A stretch of DNA of 64,000 nt from Brevibacterium antiquum CNRZ 918 (GCF_900169145.1 NZ_FXZD01000001.1:1-64000), one strand, 5' to 3'. Counted from the stretch's first letter, positions 52,210-61,225 are shown. The notes: generated by a model from the sequence alone, not told the origin. Numbers and translations: made by a program.

Positions 52210-53604
52210 GTGAGCTTCCATATCGATCCGGTATTCGCCAACAGGAACAGTGCTCCAGCTGGCACGAACGATCTCAGCGGTCTTGACGATTGGCGTGAGA
52301 TGGATCCGCAGCAGCAGCCGACCTATCTTGACGGGTCGGCGCTCGATGATGCTCTGACCAGCCTGCGCAGCTCTCCGCCACTGATCTTCGCGGGCGAGGC
52401 CGACGTGCTCAAGCAGCGCATTGCGGCCGCCTCCCGCGGTGAGGCCTTCGTCCTTGCCGGTGGTGACTGCGCCGAGTCCTTCGCCGGGGCTCAGGCCGAT
52501 AAGATCCGCGCCAGAGTTCAGACTGTGCTGCAGATGGCGGCGGTGCTCACCTACGGTGGTTCGATGCCGGTCGTCAAGATCGGTCGCATGGCGGGCCAGT
52601 TCGCCAAGCCCCGTTCCGCCGATATGGAGACGCGGGATGGTGTCACGCTTCCCTCATATCGAGGCGACATCGTCAACGGCTATGAATTCAACGAGGAATC
52701 ACGCCGTCACGATCCTGCGCGGCTGCTGCAGGGCTACCATGTCTCCGCTTCCACACTCAACCTCATTCGTGCCTTCACCCAGGGCGGTTTCGCAGACCTG
52801 CGACTCGTCCACGAGTGGAATCGTGGGTTCCTGACGTCGAACCCCGGCTACCAGCGTTACGAGCAGACTGCGCGCGAAATCGATCGTGCAATCCGTTTCA
52901 TGGACGCGTGTGGAGCCGACTTCGACGCGTTGAAGACCACTGAGTTCTACGCCGCTCACGAGGCGCTGCTGCTCGAATACGAACGCGCACTGACCCGGAT
53001 CGATTCGCGCACGGGCCAGGCCTACGATGTGTCCGGACATTTCTTGTGGATCGGCGAACGCACTCGTGACATTGACGGAGCCCACGTGGATTTCCTGTCG
53101 AAGGTCCGCAATCCGATCGGCGTCAAACTCGGTCCGACAGCCACGGCCGATGACGCTCTGGCGCTGGCTGAGAAGCTGGACCCTGAGGCCGAGCCTGGCC
53201 GACTGACTTTCGTAACTCGCATGGGTGCGGGGAAGATCACCGAGGCGTTGCCGAAGCTGCTTGCCGGAATCGGGGACCGTCTGCCCCACGTCACCTGGGT
53301 CTGCGACCCGATGCACGGCAACACCATCACTTCGAACACCGGGTACAAGACCCGCCGGTTCGAAGACGTCATGGCCGAGGTGGAAGGCTTCTTCACCGCG
53401 CATCAGGATGCCGGGACCGTTCCGGGCGGCCTGCACATCGAGCTCACCGGTGACGACGTCACAGAGATCATGGGCGGAGCGACCGAGATCGACGACGAGG
53501 GCCTGCGCCGTCGCTATGAGACGCTGGTCGATCCACGTCTCAATCACGACCAGTCACTGGAGATGGCATTCCAGGTCGCGGAGTACCTCACTCGTCGCAA
53601 CTGA
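52210..53604 (+). CDS. aroG: 3-deoxy-7-phosphoheptulonate synthase, class II
   Basis: Joins phosphoenolpyruvate and erythrose-4-phosphate, the first step of aromatic amino acid synthesis. It is a class II DAHP synthase of 464 residues, like M. tuberculosis AroG. Recognisable blocks are LAGGDCAESFAG, RMAGQFAKPRSAD, YRGDIVNG, GVKLGPTAT and VCDPMHGNT (metal and substrate ligands). GTG 52210 opens the family N-terminus (SFHIDPVF) with only a weak ribosome binding site. The order aroG-kinase-Rv2175c is that of mycobacteria. A 21-bp hairpin follows. Confidence 0.94.
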   Translation: MSFHIDPVFANRNSAPAGTNDLSGLDDWREMDPQQQPTYLDGSALDDALTSLRSSPPLIFAGEADVLKQRIAAASRGEAFVLAGGDCAESFAGAQADKIRARVQTVLQMAAVLTYGGSMPVVKIGRMAGQFAKPRSADMETRDGVTLPSYRGDIVNGYEFNEESRRHDPARLLQGYHVSASTLNLIRAFTQGGFADLRLVHEWNRGFLTSNPGYQRYEQTAREIDRAIRFMDACGADFDALKTTEFYAAHEALLLEYERALTRIDSRTGQAYDVSGHFLWIGERTRDIDGAHVDFLSKVRNPIGVKLGPTATADDALALAEKLDPEAEPGRLTFVTRMGAGKITEALPKLLAGIGDRLPHVTWVCDPMHGNTITSNTGYKTRRFEDVMAEVEGFFTAHQDAGTVPGGLHIELTGDDVTEIMGGATEIDDEGLRRRYETLVDPRLNHDQSLEMAFQVAEYLTRRN

Positions 53605-53615
53605 TGTGAGAATCA

Positions 53616-53646
53616 GTCGGCAGACCTCGACTCGTCTTCTGCCGAC
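53616..53646. terminator. First hairpin downstream of aroG
   Basis: GTCGGCAGA (53616-53624) pairs with TCTGCCGAC (53638-53646), 9 bp with a 13-base loop, directly after the aroG stop. Confidence 0.5.
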
Positions 53647-53651
53647 AGCAC

Positions 53652-53696
53652 TGACACCGGTGGCCGTGCGATCAGATCGCACGGCCACCGGTGTCA
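53652..53696. terminator. Bidirectional terminator between aroG and pknL-like gene
   Basis: Perfect 21-bp inverted repeat (53652-53672 with 53676-53696) and a 3-base loop, between convergent genes. It is the longest stem in the window. No T-run. Confidence 0.75.
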
Positions 53697-53746
53697 TTCA
53701 GCTTCAGGAGAAGACCCGCACCAGGGTCGGACTCTGATCGACCGGA

Positions 53747-55813
53747 TCAGTCGCCCTTCTTCGTGTCCTTGTCCTTTTTGCTGTCCTTGGACTCGTCCTT
53801 CTTCTTCTCGTCCTTCTTGTCGTCCTTGGACTCGTCTTTCTTCTCCTTGCCTTTGGAGATGCGGACGATGATGAGGGAGTCATAGGGCTTCGCTTCGGAG
53901 CTCTTCGGCCACTGTGAGACGACCTTGCCCTTGGGAACGTCGTCGGAGAATACTTCGTCCTTGCCCACACGGAATCCGCGTTTGGCCAGGGTGGCATATG
54001 CTGCGTCGAACGTCAGGCCCTCGACATTGGGCACGGGGGTCGGTTTGACGCCCTTGGACACCACCAGGTCCACCTTGGTGCCCTTGGACAGGTCCTCGCC
54101 CGACTTCTTCGATGCCGAGATGACGTCGTCCTTGTCCACGGCGTCGCTGTATTCCTTGTCGACCTTGCCAAGTTTCAGGTCTGCCTTCTTCAGCGCGGCC
54201 TCAGCGTCATCGGCGCTGAGGCCCTCGAGCTTGGGAACTGCGAACATCTCTTCGCCCTTGGACACGACAACAGTGACGGTCGAGTCGGGGGCAAGTTCGG
54301 CTCCACCGACCGGGTCGGTTCCGATGACGACACCAGCCGGGACGCTGTCGTCGAAGACTTCCTTCGGCTGCGCATCGAGACCGGTGTCCTCAATCTGCGA
54401 GGTCACCTTGTCAAGGTCTTTGCCTGCCAGCTGAGCAGGAACGATGGAGGTAGGCGCGGGAAGGTTCGCGATGACCAGCCAGGCCACAAGGGCGAGGACG
54501 AGCAACGCGGCGCCGATGGTCGTAGCCAGCCGTCGTCTGCGTCGACGGTTCGGTGCCGCACTCGCCGAGGCTGTCCCTGCAGCGGCCGCGGCTGCGGCCT
54601 TGTCATCGGAGTCGTCTTCGCCGTGGCCGGGTCCGTCTTCGGCGCTGTGATCGATGTTCTCCTGGGACGCACCATCGGTAGGATGCCCGGCATCGTCTGC
54701 CTGCATAACAGCAGCGGCTCCGCTCGCACCGACGCCTGCGGCCCCAGCCGCAGCGATGGCTCCCACTGCGGCAGATTCCTGGTCGGGATCAGTGTGGGAG
54801 CTGTTCGCCTCGGCGTCCTCGCTGTCCTCGTCTTCGTCGTTCTCCAGGTAGGGAATCTCATCGGTGCGCGATCGCTTCTCCTTCGGGGCTTCAGCTCCGA
54901 GATCGATGCTTGCTGTCAGTTCGGAGGAGTGCTCACCCGGTATGACATTGGGGTCGCCGAGGTCGAGTTCGCTTTCGCTCATCTCGGATCGAGCCTCGGC
55001 GAGGGCATGGCGGAATTCCGCGGCATCGTCGGGACGATCGTCAGGATCTTTGGACGTCGCCCACAGCACCAGTGCGTCGAGGCGGGGGCTGAGGCCGGTG
55101 ACCTGGTCAGACGGGGGTGGTACGGAATCGTGTACGTGGCGGTAGGCGACCTGGATCGGGACTTCGTCCGTATATGGCTGCATCCCGGTGAGCATCTCGT
55201 AGAACATGATGCCGACCGTGTAGAGGTCGGTGCGGATATCCGCTCCCGCACGTGTGACGAGCTCGGGGGCCACATATCCGACGGTGCCGATCAGAGTCTT
55301 TGTCGTAGTCGCGGTGGTGACAGCGCGTGCCAAGCCGAAGTCCGCGAGCTTGACCTGTCCGTCGGTGCCGAGGAGGACATTGTCAGGTTTGAGATCTCGA
55401 TGGATGATTCCCGTGGAATGGACTGCTTCGAGTGCGGCGAGGATCGCATCGAGGACGACGATCGCCTGACGAGGAGTGAAGGTGCCCCGGTGCTTGAGCT
55501 CACGGCGCAAGGTCACCGACGGCAGGTACTCCATGACGAGATAGACGGTGTCACCGTCGCGGGCCTGATCATGGATGGCCACAAGATTCGGGTGGGTCAG
55601 TCGCCCGGCGTTGATGGCCTCGCGTCGGAATCGTTCGACGAAGGTCTCGTCGCTGATGAGGTGTTCATGCATGACCTTGATCGCGATCTCACGGTCGAGA
55701 CGCAGATCCGTGCCGCGGTAGACCATGGCCATTCCACCGCGTGCGATCTTCCCATCGATGCGATACCGATCATTGAGAACAGTGCCGATGAGCGGATCCG
55801 TGCGGGCACTCAT
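53747..55813 (-). CDS. pknL: PASTA-domain Ser/Thr protein kinase, PknL-like
   Basis: A transmembrane kinase of 688 residues. The Hanks kinase domain (about 12-275) has the glycine loop IARGGMAMVY, the catalytic IIHRDLKPDN, DFGLA and an activation loop with many Thr (VTTATTTKTLIGT). One membrane segment lies at about 425-446. Three PASTA repeats follow (about 452-520, 520-587 and 588-654), which bind muropeptides or lipid II in this family. A 34-residue Lys/Asp/Glu tail ends the protein. Neighbours aroG, a Rv2175c-like gene and a polyprenyl synthase match the pknL locus; Rv2175c is a reported PknL substrate. It overlaps the LysM/SLT gene by 4 bases. Confidence 0.88.
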   Translation of the reverse strand: MSARTDPLIGTVLNDRYRIDGKIARGGMAMVYRGTDLRLDREIAIKVMHEHLISDETFVERFRREAINAGRLTHPNLVAIHDQARDGDTVYLVMEYLPSVTLRRELKHRGTFTPRQAIVVLDAILAALEAVHSTGIIHRDLKPDNVLLGTDGQVKLADFGLARAVTTATTTKTLIGTVGYVAPELVTRAGADIRTDLYTVGIMFYEMLTGMQPYTDEVPIQVAYRHVHDSVPPPSDQVTGLSPRLDALVLWATSKDPDDRPDDAAEFRHALAEARSEMSESELDLGDPNVIPGEHSSELTASIDLGAEAPKEKRSRTDEIPYLENDEDEDSEDAEANSSHTDPDQESAAVGAIAAAGAAGVGASGAAAVMQADDAGHPTDGASQENIDHSAEDGPGHGEDDSDDKAAAAAAAGTASASAAPNRRRRRRLATTIGAALLVLALVAWLVIANLPAPTSIVPAQLAGKDLDKVTSQIEDTGLDAQPKEVFDDSVPAGVVIGTDPVGGAELAPDSTVTVVVSKGEEMFAVPKLEGLSADDAEAALKKADLKLGKVDKEYSDAVDKDDVISASKKSGEDLSKGTKVDLVVSKGVKPTPVPNVEGLTFDAAYATLAKRGFRVGKDEVFSDDVPKGKVVSQWPKSSEAKPYDSLIIVRISKGKEKKDESKDDKKDEKKKDESKDSKKDKDTKKGD

Positions 55814-56970
55814 AGCGCCTCCTGCATTCGCTGTCGCTGCATTTGAACGCTGCGGACGAATGCCTTCGTCTCAGGAAGCAGTCCCTCGGATCTCACAGAG
55901 CGCAGGTCCTGGTAATAGCCTGCCAGCGCCTCGTTCTCTGATTCTGCAGTTTCGACCAGCCACCCCAAGATCACAGTTCCCGCAACGATGTTATCGGCGA
56001 TGTCGAGGAGATCGAGGCTGCGTCCGACGATGTCGCTGGCCCATCTGCCCGAGCGAGGGGTGACCTGCATGATGCCGATGGCATTCCCAGCTGAGACCGT
56101 GGTGTGCTGGAAACCTGATTCCTGTGCGGCAACAGCCTGCATGAGTGCTGGGTCGGCACCGAGTTCCTCGGCGATTGACGCAACGATGATTCGGGCCTGG
56201 GCCGGTGCTGGGTGAGTTCTTTGCAGAAGAGTGAACTTGTTGAGACGGGCGGCTGCAAGCACATTGGGCCGAATGCCCTCGACCTGCGCGCTCGTCGCGA
56301 CCCGCGGAATGTCGGTCGGAGGTTCTGGAGGCGTGCGATGGCGTCGAGCCGTCGAATCCCTGAGCAGCAGCAGTTCACCCACCTGGAGGAAGGAATCGCC
56401 GCCCATCGAATTTGCGCGACGCAGCGCCCCGGGAGACATCTGGTGTCTGGCGGCGATTCCGGGCAGCGTTTCACCCGGCGCGACGAGATGTGACGGGTCG
56501 GTATCGGGCAGGTCGTTCTTCTCGGGCAGGGACAGCACCTGACCCTGACGGAGATTCTGACGCGGCGAAATGCGATTGAGCTCAGCCAGAGCAGGCACGG
56601 AAACGCCGTGTTTGCTGGCGACTCCGTACAGAGTGTCGCCTTCTTTGGTCTTGTAGGTTCGACCGCCGTGAGTCACCGGAATGGTCTCGCCGTTGGTTCC
56701 AGACGTCCATTGCGGTCCCGGCGCAGTCACCGTCGACGGTGGGCGGTCGGTGATTGTGCTGGGGGAGTTCTCATGCTCGTCAGCACGGGGGGAGTCGTCG
56801 GCACGGGGAGAGGATGGTGCCTCGGCGAAGTCGATGTCAGCGTTGTCACGATCTGTGGGAATGGGGTCGGTGAGGCCCGGAATGGGTCCGGTGGAATTCA
56901 CCTTCGAAGCAGCCCGGATGTCAGGAGCGGCGGTAACGGGCACCTGAGGATTCCGTTGCATGCGTCTCAT
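55810..56970 (-). CDS. LysM and SLT-domain protein, putative lytic transglycosylase without visible signal peptide
   Basis: Residues about 1-95 are Pro/Asp/Ser-rich and disordered. Two LysM-type repeats follow (about 103-150, YKTKEGDTLYGVASKHGVSV, and 160-205, HLVAPGETLPGIAARHQMSP). The SLT domain covers about 265-360, with the catalytic Glu in VAAQESGFQ and AIGIMQVTP after it. Such enzymes cleave peptidoglycan outside the membrane, yet no signal peptide or membrane segment is visible from ATG 56970, and the next in-frame ATG does not help. The gene overlaps pknL, so enzyme and PASTA kinase are probably co-expressed. Atypical export or an upstream misread start are open options. Confidence 0.8.
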   Translation of the reverse strand: MRRMQRNPQVPVTAAPDIRAASKVNSTGPIPGLTDPIPTDRDNADIDFAEAPSSPRADDSPRADEHENSPSTITDRPPSTVTAPGPQWTSGTNGETIPVTHGGRTYKTKEGDTLYGVASKHGVSVPALAELNRISPRQNLRQGQVLSLPEKNDLPDTDPSHLVAPGETLPGIAARHQMSPGALRRANSMGGDSFLQVGELLLLRDSTARRHRTPPEPPTDIPRVATSAQVEGIRPNVLAAARLNKFTLLQRTHPAPAQARIIVASIAEELGADPALMQAVAAQESGFQHTTVSAGNAIGIMQVTPRSGRWASDIVGRSLDLLDIADNIVAGTVILGWLVETAESENEALAGYYQDLRSVRSEGLLPETKAFVRSVQMQRQRMQEAL

Positions 56971-57086
56971 CTGTCACCTGCTGACTTCATATCGGATGGG
57001 GAAGTTTCACTCTCCAGACTATCGAGTGCCCGGCTCGCACTCGAGCATTCGACTCCGCATGGCGGGGTGTTTCTCTCAAATATTGC

Positions 57087-57092
57087 TAGGCT
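57087..57092 (+). promoter_or_regulatory. Candidate -10 element of the Rv2175c-like gene, leaderless
   Basis: TAGGCT ends 7 bases before GTG 57100, the distance expected for transcription to start at the start codon. The intervening GAGG is too close to the GTG to be a good ribosome binding site. Confidence 0.45.
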
Positions 57093-57099
57093 TGAGGAT

Positions 57100-57450
57100 G
57101 TGAATACGGAAGAACTCGTCCAGGATTGGGCCACATTGCCAGATATCGCCGAGTCGACAGGCCTTGACATCATGCAGGTGCGCAGGCTCATGGAGGACGG
57201 TGCTATCTGCGGCTACAAGCACGGGAAGCCCAAAGTGATGAGGGTGCCGACAGCATTCTTCATCGACGGCTCGGTGCTCACCCCTCTGAAAGGCACCCTG
57301 AGCACTTTGCGGGATGCGGGCTTCGATGATCAAGAGGCCATCGACTGGCTCTTCACCCCGGATGACTCCCTGCCCGGTCGTCCCATCGATCTGCTGCGGG
57401 CCGGTAACCGCAAAGAGGTCAGGCGACGGGCACAGGCCCTGGCCTTCTAG
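57100..57450 (+). CDS. Rv2175c-like winged-helix DNA-binding protein
   Basis: A 116-residue protein. The N-terminal half has a winged-helix pattern (TLPDIAESTGLDIMQVRRLM), followed by YKHGKPKVMRVPTAFF, and the C-terminal half by IDWLFTPDDSLPGRPIDLLR and RKEVRRRAQALAF. M. tuberculosis Rv2175c, in the same position, binds DNA and is phosphorylated by PknL. The start GTG 57100 has a -10-like element immediately before it. It is divergent from the LysM/SLT gene. Regulatory targets are unknown. Confidence 0.82.
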   Translation: MNTEELVQDWATLPDIAESTGLDIMQVRRLMEDGAICGYKHGKPKVMRVPTAFFIDGSVLTPLKGTLSTLRDAGFDDQEAIDWLFTPDDSLPGRPIDLLRAGNRKEVRRRAQALAF

Positions 57451-57467
57451 CTCTTCAGCGGGGGCAC

Positions 57468-58673
57468 TCAGCTCCTTCGATAGCTGAGAGCCTCTGCGAA
57501 CCTCTCGAGCTGATCGAGAGCCGTGGGGCCGATCTTCGTCCGGGCGGTGTCAGAGTGGGGGCCTGCAGTCGCCCATTGTCGGACCACAGACAGAGCTTCG
57601 TCATATTTGGTCCGGATGAAGGACTCGACTGCATCGAGTCCCCCTGACTCAGTGAGCATCGCCACGCATTCTCCCACCTCGGCATCAGAGAGATTCGGGT
57701 CTCCGAGACGCTCGGCCATGAACTGAACCTGCTTCGGGCTGAGGTTCTTCATGCTCTCCGCAATGAGAACTGTGCGCTTGCCCTCACGGATGTCATCGCC
57801 TGCAGGTTTACCTGTGGCGGCAGGGTCGCCGAAGACGCCGAGCACATCGTCGCGGAGTTGGAATGCCTGGCCCAGCGGGAGCCCGAATCTGGAGATTTCC
57901 GCAAGCTGATCCTCGTCGGCACCTCCCAGTGCCGCGCCGAGCAGGAGGGGCTGTTCAACCGAATACTTCGCGGACTTGTAGCTGAGAACTTCCCACGCCC
58001 GTTCGCCGATGCGTTCGTCCTCAAGTGGGACCACCTCGGCGAGGACATCCAGGTACTGCCCGACCATCACATCGCGTCGGAGCGTGGCCCGCAGACTTCG
58101 CGCTGAGGACGTGATGCCCAGGACTGTCTGGGACTTCTCGAAGAGCTCTTCGCTGAGTGCGAGGCAGATGTCTCCGATGACGATGGCGGCCGCGACACCG
58201 AAGGGTTCGGCTCCGCCTTGGTAGCGGCGTTCACAGTGGCGGGCCTCGAATCGGCGATGCAGCGACGGCTTGCCGCGACGTGTATCGGAATGATCGATGA
58301 CGTCGTCATGGATGAGGGCGGCCGCGTGGAGAAGCTCGAGCGATCCCGCGGCTTCGGCGACACCGCCAGCCAGACGATCCCGGGACTGATCATCGCCGAC
58401 TGCCAGCTGGAAACCCCACCACAGCAGGACCGGACGAATCATCTTCCCGCCCCGAGTGAAGTCGAGGAGAGCTTGCCCTATGTCGTGGGCATCCGGTGAG
58501 ATCGCGAGGAACTCGGCTGCCTTCGATTCGAGGAAAACTTCGATCCTCGTCGATACCTCGGCCGCAATGGACTCCGGCGAATCAAGAGCGTCGATGGTGC
58601 TGTTCTGGTGAGAACTCTCTGCTGTCTCCGCAGCTCCCGCGCCAACCGTGGACGGAGCATCGGCACCCATCAT
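57468..58673 (-). CDS. Polyprenyl (geranylgeranyl-type) diphosphate synthase
   Basis: Elongates allylic diphosphates with isopentenyl diphosphate to make isoprenoid chains. The first Asp-rich motif is DDVIDHSD near residue 123 and the second is RDDVLGVFGD near 273; KMIRPVLLWWG supplies the Lys/Arg for substrate binding. Its 401 residues include a 35-residue variable N-terminus. Chain length cannot be read with confidence. The position beside the pknL/Rv2175c block matches IdsA2-type genes of mycobacteria. Its start overlaps the stop of the lipoprotein gene upstream (ATGA). A small hairpin (57467-57488) overlaps its stop codon. Confidence 0.88.
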   Translation of the reverse strand: MMGADAPSTVGAGAAETAESSHQNSTIDALDSPESIAAEVSTRIEVFLESKAAEFLAISPDAHDIGQALLDFTRGGKMIRPVLLWWGFQLAVGDDQSRDRLAGGVAEAAGSLELLHAAALIHDDVIDHSDTRRGKPSLHRRFEARHCERRYQGGAEPFGVAAAIVIGDICLALSEELFEKSQTVLGITSSARSLRATLRRDVMVGQYLDVLAEVVPLEDERIGERAWEVLSYKSAKYSVEQPLLLGAALGGADEDQLAEISRFGLPLGQAFQLRDDVLGVFGDPAATGKPAGDDIREGKRTVLIAESMKNLSPKQVQFMAERLGDPNLSDAEVGECVAMLTESGGLDAVESFIRTKYDEALSVVRQWATAGPHSDTARTKIGPTALDQLERFAEALSYRRS

Positions 58674-59212
58674 GGCACGATGTTCCCGCCGACCGTCACG
58701 ATCGAATTCGCCTTCTCCGACGGGTCCTGGGCGATCGTGACGACGAGCAGACCGTCATTGTCCTTGTGTCGGAAGTTCACGACTTGAGCACTCTTCGTCT
58801 TGATCTCTTCGCCGTACGATTCGAAACCGGCCTTCGTCAGTGCCTTGGAGTAGAACGTGAAGATGTCCTTCGGCTTGGCCTTGGCGCTCATGACCAGACT
58901 GACCTGTTCGAGCTTCCCCGAATCGGCTCCGGTTTCGGCTTTCGCTCGAGCGCTCGACAACACGGTCGAGTCCGGGTAGGGCTTGAGATAGCCCGGAAGG
59001 TCTTCGACGTTAGTGGAAGCAGACTCCGAATCCTTGCTCGGCTGTTCGCTGCTCGCGGCCTCCGAACCCTCAGGCGGTGAGGCGGCGGCCGAAGACTGGG
59101 TCTCTTCTGCAGTGGGCGTTCCTTCTGCCGCCTCGTTGGCCGGTCCCGAACATCCGGCGAGGACGAGAGCGGCGGCGAGGGGCAATGTCATGACAGTGGC
59201 GCGCGATACCAT
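58670..59212 (-). CDS. Putative lipoprotein of unknown function
   Basis: A 180-residue secreted protein. The signal peptide ends in VLAGCSG, lipidation on Cys21. Then comes a 50-residue Ser/Glu/Ala linker and a compact C-terminal domain of about 110 residues (YLKPYPDSTVLSS, DIFTFYSKALTKAGF). That domain recalls small lipoproteins with a DUF-type alpha/beta fold but I do not recognise it. It overlaps the polyprenyl synthase gene by 4 bases. No function is assigned. Confidence 0.7.
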   Translation of the reverse strand: MVSRATVMTLPLAAALVLAGCSGPANEAAEGTPTAEETQSSAAASPPEGSEAASSEQPSKDSESASTNVEDLPGYLKPYPDSTVLSSARAKAETGADSGKLEQVSLVMSAKAKPKDIFTFYSKALTKAGFESYGEEIKTKSAQVVNFRHKDNDGLLVVTIAQDPSEKANSIVTVGGNIVP

Positions 59213-59278
59213 GTCTACAGACTACCCGGACTGAGGGACGGGAGCCGAAAGGAGCCAACGCAGACACATGGGTGCGCG

Positions 59279-60538
59279 ATGAGCCGTAAGCAGCTGGCAC
59301 GGTCCGGTGGCGATCTCAGCCGTCTCGGGACGGATGACACCGGTGCCACGATGCTCCACCTCGACATGGATTCCTTCTTCGTGTCGGTGGAGCTTCTGAG
59401 CCGTCCGGAGCTTCTTGGTCGTCCCGTCATCGTCGGTGGTCGCAGCGGGCGGGGTGTCGTGGTGTCGGCCAGCTATGAGGCTCGTGAGTTCGGAGTCCAT
59501 GCGGCCATGCCCATGGGTCGGGCGATGAGTCTCTGCCCCTTCGCCGAGGTGATCCCTCCTTCTCACGGTCTGTACTCCTCGTATTCCCAAAAGGTCTTCG
59601 ACCTGGTGGGCGAGGTGACTCCTGATTTTCAACAGGTCAGTGTCGACGAAGCCTATATCGACGTGTCCGCGGCGGTGCGCAGATTGGGACCTCCGGTACT
59701 GATCACGTCTGAGCTGCGAACCGAGATCGAAGCACAGACAGGACTGAGTGCATCAGTGGGGATCGCCGGCAGCCGTGTCGTGGCGAAACTCGCGTCCACC
59801 CGTGCCAAGCCACACGGACAGCTGCTCGTCCCGCTGCCGGCTACTCAGGAATTCCTCGATCCGATGCCGATTGAAGCGCTTCCGGGAGTGGGGGAGAAGA
59901 CGAAGGAAGGGTTCTTCAGGTACGGAATACGCCTGATCGGGGATTTGGCGGCAGTCGACGAAGCCTGGGCGGGTCGGGTCTTCGGTGCCCATGGCCAGCA
60001 TCTGTGGCGCAGTGCCCACGGACTGGACTCACATGGGATGGACAGGCAGGTCAAAGACCGGTCGATCAGTGCTGAGCACACCTTCAATGACGACGTCTGG
60101 GATCTGAGCCAGCTGGAGCACGAGCTGCTGCGCTTGTCTGACAAAGTTGCGCACAGGGTTCGAGCCGATGGCAAGGTCGCCACTACTTTGGGACTGAAAT
60201 ATCGTCTTGCGGATTTCACGACATTGTCGCGATCGATCACTCTCGATGCTCCGACCGACCTCGCCCGCGAGATCTATGAGGCCCTGCGACCGGCAATGAG
60301 GAACCTGCGGGAGCAGAAATCCAAGGGGGTGCGTCTGCTGGGTATCCGCGCAGCCGGTCTGATGGATTTCGCGGTCAGCGGCAGGCAGGCGCGATTGGAC
60401 GAGGCAGAGCACTCGGGCAGAGAGGCAGAAGTTGCCCTCGACGATGTGCGGAAGAAATTTGGGACCGCCTCGATCTCCCAGGCGTCTCTGCTCAGAAGGC
60501 GTCATGACCACGAAAATACGGGTCCAGACCACGTTTAG
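59279..60538 (+). CDS. dinB: DNA polymerase IV (Y-family)
   Basis: An error-prone translesion polymerase, 419 residues. Catalytic acidic residues are in LHLDMDSFFVSVE (about 25-37) and VSVDEAYID (about 121-129). The steric-gate Phe-Phe follows the first motif. The thumb has LPGVGEKTKEGFF, and a little-finger domain completes the protein. The start ATG 59279 is divergent from the lipoprotein gene. The C-terminus (ISQASLL) has only a partial clamp-binding motif. No clear LexA box was seen. DinB paralogues are common in actinobacteria. Confidence 0.92.
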   Translation: MSRKQLARSGGDLSRLGTDDTGATMLHLDMDSFFVSVELLSRPELLGRPVIVGGRSGRGVVVSASYEAREFGVHAAMPMGRAMSLCPFAEVIPPSHGLYSSYSQKVFDLVGEVTPDFQQVSVDEAYIDVSAAVRRLGPPVLITSELRTEIEAQTGLSASVGIAGSRVVAKLASTRAKPHGQLLVPLPATQEFLDPMPIEALPGVGEKTKEGFFRYGIRLIGDLAAVDEAWAGRVFGAHGQHLWRSAHGLDSHGMDRQVKDRSISAEHTFNDDVWDLSQLEHELLRLSDKVAHRVRADGKVATTLGLKYRLADFTTLSRSITLDAPTDLAREIYEALRPAMRNLREQKSKGVRLLGIRAAGLMDFAVSGRQARLDEAEHSGREAEVALDDVRKKFGTASISQASLLRRRHDHENTGPDHV

Positions 60539-60623
60539 GCGGTGAGGCGCACCATAGTCTGAGGACGCAGTGGGAATCCGGGCATGCAACGGTCCCCAAG
60601 GTGTTTTTTCGGTGTTCAGAGAC

Positions 60624-60629
60624 TATGAT
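60624..60629 (+). promoter_or_regulatory. Candidate -10 element of the DUF3040 gene
   Basis: TATGAT fits the -10 consensus and lies 38 bases before ATG 60668. A -35 is not clear. The T6 run just upstream (60604-60609) has no hairpin before it. Confidence 0.4.
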
Positions 60630-60667
60630 TGTGTCATCAGGCCAGAGTAAGGAAACGGGGGTTCGAG

Positions 60668-61078
60668 ATGCCACTCTCCGATCACGAACAGCAGCTGCTC
60701 GATCAGTTGGAGAAGCAGTTGCGCAGTGAAGACCCACGGTTCGCACGCAATATTTCAGAAACCCAGGCCGCAGCCAACGGGCCGGGGTTCTCCGCAAAGC
60801 GGTTCGTACTGGGTATTCTGCTCACCCTGGTAGGGCTCGCTGCAACGATTTTCGCCATTTCCATGGTGACGAACAGCGCCTGGTGGATCATCCTCGGCGT
60901 TGTCGGATTCGGTCTTATGGTTGCCGGCATGTACTGGGCTTTCAGCCGCCCACGTCAGATCGGCGACAAGACGAAGCGAGCTCAGCCTTCGAATGGTCCA
61001 CAGTCTGAGGCGAAGGGATCGACCGGTTTCATGAACCGGATCGAAGACCGGTGGGAGAAGCGCCAGCGCGGTGAGTGA
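60668..61078 (+). CDS. DUF3040 membrane protein
   Basis: A 136-residue protein of the DUF3040 family, found in actinobacteria. The N-terminal block MPLSDHEQQLLDQLEKQL is the family fingerprint, followed by two hydrophobic segments (about 45-65 and 70-90) and a basic hydrophilic tail. The function is unknown; genes of this family are often found close to mraZ and cell-wall genes. The start ATG 60668 has a GGGGG stretch nearby. A terminator lies 120 bases downstream. Confidence 0.85.
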   Translation: MPLSDHEQQLLDQLEKQLRSEDPRFARNISETQAAANGPGFSAKRFVLGILLTLVGLAATIFAISMVTNSAWWIILGVVGFGLMVAGMYWAFSRPRQIGDKTKRAQPSNGPQSEAKGSTGFMNRIEDRWEKRQRGE

Positions 61079-61197
61079 CTCTCGCGGTGCTCAGATGTGC
61101 CGGTGAGAGTGATTCACAGCCGGATGATCTGAAACCCGATCGTCATTGCGTGCGGATTGCCTCCGACGAACCCTCGGCGCACAACTACGCACCAGCG

Positions 61198-61225
61198 AAG
61201 CGTCCTCTCCGCAGGGGCGCTTTTT
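61198..61225 (+). terminator. Intrinsic terminator
   Basis: AAGCGTCCT (61198-61206) pairs with GGGGCGCTT (61214-61222) through a 7-base loop, with two G-T pairs, followed by T's to 61225. This is the only stem here with a T-run, typical of a Rho-independent terminator, about 120 bases beyond the DUF3040 stop. Confidence 0.7.
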
